Positions 60,778 through 64,000 of a DNA stretch of 64,000 nt are shown in pieces; within the stretch, counting starts at the first letter, position 1; each line of letters opens with the position of its first letter. The notes under the pieces were generated by a model. That model was given only the letters and a program-made list of their open reading frames with translations, did no database searches and was not told where the DNA came from. The stretch comes from Glycomyces terrestris (GTDB taxonomy: Bacteria > Actinomycetota > Actinomycetes > Mycobacteriales > Micromonosporaceae). Made by a program: the position numbers and the translations under genes. The stretch is from the NCBI RefSeq assembly GCF_003933745.1, contig NZ_RSEB01000005.1, positions 312,475 through 376,474 on the forward strand. Reading direction: 5' to 3'.

Positions 60778-61902
60778 CTATTCGCCTTCGATGTACGCCT
60801 GGGCGTTGGCGAAGTACCCGTCGATCTCCTCCTGCCAGGCCACGATCTCGGTCTCCTTGCCGATCAGGCGCTCGGTGTACATGCGGGCCCAGTCCTCCTC
60901 GGGGCCGTCGCGCAGGCCGGCGTCCTCGGCGCAGCGGGCGAAGTCGAGGGCGATGGTGGTCTCCAGGGCCTGCGGGTCGTCGGTGCGGTCCCGGACCTCG
61001 TCCGGGATCTCCGGGACGACGACCTCCTCGCCGTCGAGCTCGGCCGTCAATCCGGCGTCGAAGACGCCGTTGGCGATGAAGTCGTAGGTGTCGAGCCAGC
61101 CGTACTCGTCGAACTCGAAGCCCTCGTATCCGCCGTCGACCAGGCAGTCGAGGAACGCCTCCTCCTCGTCGGCGTAGTCCTCGGACAGCTCCGCGTACAG
61201 CTCGCCGTCGCCGACCGAGGTCAGCGGGCTCTCGCCGGGCCCGGGCTCGACCCAGTAGTCGCCGTCCTCGCCCTCGTGGAGCTCCGGCTCCCCGTAGACG
61301 GCGGTGATCGTCTCGAGCTCGCAGCCGCCGAAGGGCGGCTGCTCGAGGTCGAACCCGTCGTCCCCGGCCTCGAACGCCTCGCTCGCGGCCTGCTGGTACT
61401 CGTAGCGCTCGTCGCCCATGAAGGCGCGCTCCCACTCCTCCCGGTACTCCTCGGTCTGCGCGTCGAACTCGGCGCCGCCCTCGTCGAAGGACGGGTCCCA
61501 CCAGCCCTGGTCGTCGGCGGTGAACGCGATGAACTCCGGGTCGGCGCGCATCTCCTCGGCGGCGGGGGTGTCGAGGAAGAAGGGCCACATGGCGAAGCCG
61601 AACCGCTCGGCCTGCTCGACGGTGGGGATGCGGGCGTACGGCGAGGCGAAGCCGGTGAAGCGGTCGGGGATCGTGTTGCCGGACAGGGCGAGCGGGTCGT
61701 GGACGGTGAAGCCGTGGTCCTGCATGCACAGCGAGCCGATGCGCTGCTCGAGGAGGACCAGCTCCCAGGCGGTCTCGGAGCCGTTCACGATCGCCTGCTC
61801 GATGCGGGCGACGTCCTCGTCGGTGACCTCGGCCGGCTCCTCTGCGGTGCAGGCGGTCAGGAGGAGCGGTAGGGCGAGGAGCGGGAGTGCGGTTCGGCGC
61901 AT
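60778..61902 (-). CDS. Acidic lipoprotein, function unknown
   Basis: The 374-residue product starts with a lipoprotein signal, MRRTALPLLALPLLLTAC, with the lipid-bearing Cys at residue 18. The mature part is very acidic, rich in Glu, Asp, Trp and Tyr, and holds several Cys residues (SLCMQDHGF, GGCELE, FLDCLVDGGY, FARCAEDAGL) that could form disulfides. Short SLCMQDHGF- and CLVDGGY-like segments also occur in uncharacterised actinobacterial lipoproteins. No catalytic motif was recognised. Confidence 0.85.
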   Translation of the reverse strand: MRRTALPLLALPLLLTACTAEEPAEVTDEDVARIEQAIVNGSETAWELVLLEQRIGSLCMQDHGFTVHDPLALSGNTIPDRFTGFASPYARIPTVEQAERFGFAMWPFFLDTPAAEEMRADPEFIAFTADDQGWWDPSFDEGGAEFDAQTEEYREEWERAFMGDERYEYQQAASEAFEAGDDGFDLEQPPFGGCELETITAVYGEPELHEGEDGDYWVEPGPGESPLTSVGDGELYAELSEDYADEEEAFLDCLVDGGYEGFEFDEYGWLDTYDFIANGVFDAGLTAELDGEEVVVPEIPDEVRDRTDDPQALETTIALDFARCAEDAGLRDGPEEDWARMYTERLIGKETEIVAWQEEIDGYFANAQAYIEGE

Positions 61903-61995
61903 CGGCGGAGCCTTCCGGAGATCGGCGGTCGGGGCGGCAGTCCCTAATATGCGCCCCGTCCGCCGGCCGGTTGCCTCCGGCCCGGGTGTTCCGGA

Positions 61996-62862
61996 TCAGA
62001 CGTGGTCGCGCCAGGAGTGCCGCGGATCGTAGCCGAGCACGGTGCGCGCCTTGTCGATCGACAGGAGCGTCTCGTTGCCGGAGACGGGCCGCCGGAGCTC
62101 CAGGTCGGGGTAGTAGCGGGCGACGAGGTCGGCGGTGGGGGTGGTCATGACGGTGTCCGGGGAGGCGATCACGAAGACCTCCTTGCCGGTGCCCTCGCGT
62201 TCGAGGGCGCGGCGGACCGCCAGGGCGCCGTCCCTGGCGTCGATGTAGGACCACAGGTTCCACCGGCGCAGCTCGGGGTCGGCGTCGAACGCGGGGAAGG
62301 CGGCGTAGTCCTCGGGGTACATGACGTTCGAGAAGCGCAGGCCGGTGGCCTTGAGCCGCGGGTCCCAGCGGCAGAACTGGTCGACCATGGCCTCCTCCAT
62401 GGTCTTCACCAGGGAGTAGGTGGACTCGGGGCGCGGGGCGTACTCCTCGTCGACCGGGAGGTACGGCGGCGGGGTCTCGAACGGGAGGCCGAGGACGGTC
62501 TCGCTGGAGGCCCACACGATGTTGGTGATGCCGGCGAGGCGCGCGGCCGCGAACACGTGGTAGGTGGTGAGCATGTTGTTGCGGAACACCGCCGAGTTCG
62601 GCTGGAGCCCGGGCGCGGGGACCGCGGCGAGGTGGACGACCGCGTCGAAGCCGTCGAAGCGGTCGTCGATGCGGGTCAGGGCCTCGACGGCCTGGCCGTA
62701 GTCCGTGAAGTCCACATTGGAGTAGGGGAAGGCGAAGGGGTCCGGGTGGTCGGGCGAGGGCCGCCGGTCGAGGTTGACGACCTCCCAGCCGTGCTCGACC
62801 AGGTCCCGCACGCAGGCCCTGCCGAGCTTGCCGCTGCCTCCGGTGACCGCCACGCGCGCCAT
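61996..62862 (-). CDS. NAD-dependent epimerase/dehydratase (extended SDR)
   Basis: The 288-residue Rossmann-fold enzyme has VAVTGGSGKLGRACVRDLV for NAD(P) binding, VVHLAAVPAPG, an active-site Ser in VWASSETVLG, and YSLVKTMEEAM with the Tyr-x3-Lys pair. It is probably a sugar-nucleotide or related epimerase or dehydratase. GGGGGAGC lies before the ATG. Its promoter carries a 14-bp palindrome in a 19-bp spacer, which suggests MerR-type control. Confidence 0.88.
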   Translation of the reverse strand: MARVAVTGGSGKLGRACVRDLVEHGWEVVNLDRRPSPDHPDPFAFPYSNVDFTDYGQAVEALTRIDDRFDGFDAVVHLAAVPAPGLQPNSAVFRNNMLTTYHVFAAARLAGITNIVWASSETVLGLPFETPPPYLPVDEEYAPRPESTYSLVKTMEEAMVDQFCRWDPRLKATGLRFSNVMYPEDYAAFPAFDADPELRRWNLWSYIDARDGALAVRRALEREGTGKEVFVIASPDTVMTTPTADLVARYYPDLELRRPVSGNETLLSIDKARTVLGYDPRHSWRDHV

Positions 62863-62894
62863 CGCGCTCCCCCTTCGTCGGTGTGAACGCTCGC

Positions 62895-62926
62895 AGCCTA
62901 CGTCCTGGAGTGCACTCCATGACAAC
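62895..62926 (-). promoter_or_regulatory. MerR-type promoter upstream of the epimerase gene
   Basis: On the minus strand, TTGTCA is followed after 19 nt by TAGGCT (62895-62900). TGGAGTGCACTCCA (62906-62919), a perfect 14-bp palindrome, fills most of the spacer. The overlong spacer and central dyad are typical of MerR activation. No merR gene is adjacent. Confidence 0.65.
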
Positions 62927-62967
62927 CCCGCAGGTCGCGGGTGGCGACCGGTCGTCCGCCGAGCGCG

Positions 62968-63624
62968 TCAGGGGCGCCCGACGGCGAGGGCCTCGAAGTC
63001 GACGACGAGGTCGGCGCGGTGGCGGGTGGCGCGGATGCGCGCCGCGTTGCGCTCGTCGACCTCGGCCACCCAGCGGCGCGCGGCCTCGGGGCTCTTGCCG
63101 AAGCGCTCATGGCGGGCCACCAGGCGCTCCAGGCGCAGCGGCTCGGGCGTCTCGCAGTACCAGACCTCGGTGAGCGCGGCGCGCACCGCGGGCCAGGGGC
63201 CGTCCTCGTCGAGCAGGTAGTTCCCCTCGGTCGCCACGACCTCGGCCTCAGGCGGGACCGCGATCGACCCGGCCACGGGCTCCTCGACGCGGCGGTCGTA
63301 CTCGGGCGCGTAGACGACGGCGCCGCGGTCGGCCGCGAGGCGTTCGAGGAGGGCGCGGTAGCCGTGGCCGTCGAAGGTGTCGATCGCGCCCTTGCGGTCG
63401 CGCCGGCCCAGGCGCACCAGCTCGGCGTTCGCGAGGTGGAAGCCGTCCATGGGGACCTGCACGGCCGGGGTGCCGGCCGCGGCGAGGGCGCGCGCGAGCC
63501 AGGCGGCCGCGGTCGTCTTGCCGGCGCCGGGGCAGCCGGCGATGCCGATGAGGGTGCGCCCGTCCGCGCCGCCGAGGGCCTTGACGCGGTCCAGGAGCGC
63601 CTGGGGGTCGTCTGCGTAGTCCAC
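62968..63624 (-). CDS. Nucleoside/sugar kinase-like P-loop protein
   Basis: The 218-residue product has a Walker A in GIAGCPGAGKTTAAAWLARAL, an acidic motif in VPMDGFHLANAEL, a DTFDGHGYRALLERL segment and an EGNYLL strand. The pattern is that of uridine-kinase/phosphoribulokinase-like proteins of the fructose-transport kinase (FrcK-like) group. The substrate is not known. GTG 63624 is chosen because the minus-strand TAAGTT (63631-63636) ends 6 nt upstream, a leaderless geometry. Confidence 0.85.
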   Translation of the reverse strand: MDYADDPQALLDRVKALGGADGRTLIGIAGCPGAGKTTAAAWLARALAAAGTPAVQVPMDGFHLANAELVRLGRRDRKGAIDTFDGHGYRALLERLAADRGAVVYAPEYDRRVEEPVAGSIAVPPEAEVVATEGNYLLDEDGPWPAVRAALTEVWYCETPEPLRLERLVARHERFGKSPEAARRWVAEVDERNAARIRATRHRADLVVDFEALAVGRP

Positions 63625-63701
63625 GCGCCGAACTTAGCCCAGGGCGCGCCGGGCGGGCGGCGCCGGTGCGCGGTGCGGTCGCGGGCGCGTCCGGGGACGG
63701 G

Positions 63702-63762
63702 TTGACGGCCACTGGACCCTAGAGCTACGATGCATAGAACAGCAAGGCATAGAAGTTCTAGG
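63702..63762 (+). promoter_or_regulatory. Promoter and operator of the padR gene
   Basis: TTGACG (63702-63707) and TACGAT (63726-63731) form a housekeeping-type promoter with an 18-bp spacer. GCATAGAA occurs at 63732 and 63747, 15 bp apart, directly downstream. CCTAG (63718) and CTAGG (63758) flank the set. Repeats overlapping the transcription start suggest repression, probably by PadR itself. Confidence 0.6.
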
Positions 63763-63784
63763 TAACGAAGGAGGCGCTCCCCTC

Positions 63785-64000
63785 ATGCACATCGCAAAAG
63801 ACCTCGTGGCGGCCTCGGCCACCCCGCTCGTCCTCGGCATCCTCGCCGAGGAGGAGAGCTACGGGTACGCGATCCTCAAGGAGATCAGCGACCGCTCCGG
63901 CGGCCGCCTGGAGTGGACCGAGGGCCTGCTCTACCCGCTCCTGCACCGGCTCGAGCGGCTCGGCCACGTCGAGTCGTCCTGGCGCACGCCCGAAGGCGGG
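63785..64000 (+). CDS. PadR-family transcriptional regulator (cut by the window edge)
   Basis: The first 72 residues are visible. They form a PadR winged helix: MHIAKDLVAASATPLVLGIL, then EEESYGYAILKEISDRSGGRLEWTEGLLYPLLHRLERLGHVESSWRTPEGG. The gene continues past 64000. AAGGAGG lies shortly before the ATG. PadR proteins often repress exporter or membrane-protein genes, which may follow outside the window. Confidence 0.88.
   Translation, partial: MHIAKDLVAASATPLVLGILAEEESYGYAILKEISDRSGGRLEWTEGLLYPLLHRLERLGHVESSWRTPEGG

Overview
The window is a stretch of a high-GC Actinomycetota chromosome. Coding density and third-position G/C are very high, and GTG and TTG starts are common. The genes are typical of the phylum: DUF1707, DUF4245, DUF3352, GtrA, a Spo0M-like protein, EgtD, the Mec/CysO/CysM sulfur-carrier set, and the acyl-CoA carboxylase beta and epsilon subunits with Maf and BirA. 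The gene mix would suit Glycomycetaceae or a relative, but that is a guess. No tRNA, rRNA, CRISPR array, insertion sequence or prophage was seen.

Layout. 0-5.3 kb: peroxide resistance (ohr/ohrR), a TetR/membrane-protein divergon, ychF, a degenerate pterin-dehydratase-like protein, an unusual AT-richer gap and a Nudix hydrolase. 5.3-10.3 kb: a probable D-amino-acid module (PLP deaminase divergent from RidA, an N-acyl-D-amino-acid deacylase and a galactonate-dehydratase-like enolase). 10.3-12 kb: a MerR regulator divergent from an old-yellow-enzyme reductase. 12-18.3 kb: two large paralogous secreted subtilases in tandem. 18.7-25 kb: RmuC, IspH, exonuclease VII (xseA/xseB), DUF4245 and a PfkB kinase. 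25-35.7 kb: EgtD, phosphatase, YhhN, a HelD-like ATPase, a MerR/DUF2306/GNAT group, a candidate small RNA, sulfotransferase, thioredoxin-like protein, and an amidohydrolase divergent from a frameshifted GntR gene. 35.7-42.5 kb: maf, accE, a NYN-domain gene, accD, birA, an HTH regulator, a PH-domain protein and GtrA; much of this order recalls M. tuberculosis Rv3277-Rv3282. 42.5-50 kb: a remarkable ECF sigma factor fused to a zinc anti-sigma motif, membrane segments and an extracellular domain, then a GlpR-like protein, trmB, dgt and DUF3352. 50-56.7 kb: a phosphodiesterase-like MBL protein, murI, cysM, cysO, mec, nicotinate phosphoribosyltransferase and spo0M; the order resembles Rv1330c-Rv1339. 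56.8-64 kb: an EXLDI/ribbon-helix-helix protein with an extended operator, a DrrAB-type exporter, DUF1707, a VOC protein, a lipoprotein, an epimerase, a small-molecule kinase and a PadR gene cut by the window edge.

How it works together. Several small regulator-target units are visible with their operators: OhrR, TetR, two MerR units, GntR, EXLDI and PadR. About 22 genes have a TANNNT -10 hexamer only 6-9 nt before the start codon, so leaderless transcription seems to be a main mode of expression here. The strongest candidates for undescribed biology are the membrane-tethered sigma fusion, the small RNA near 32.0 kb, the EXLDI operator/exporter unit and the NYN gene placed between accD and accE.
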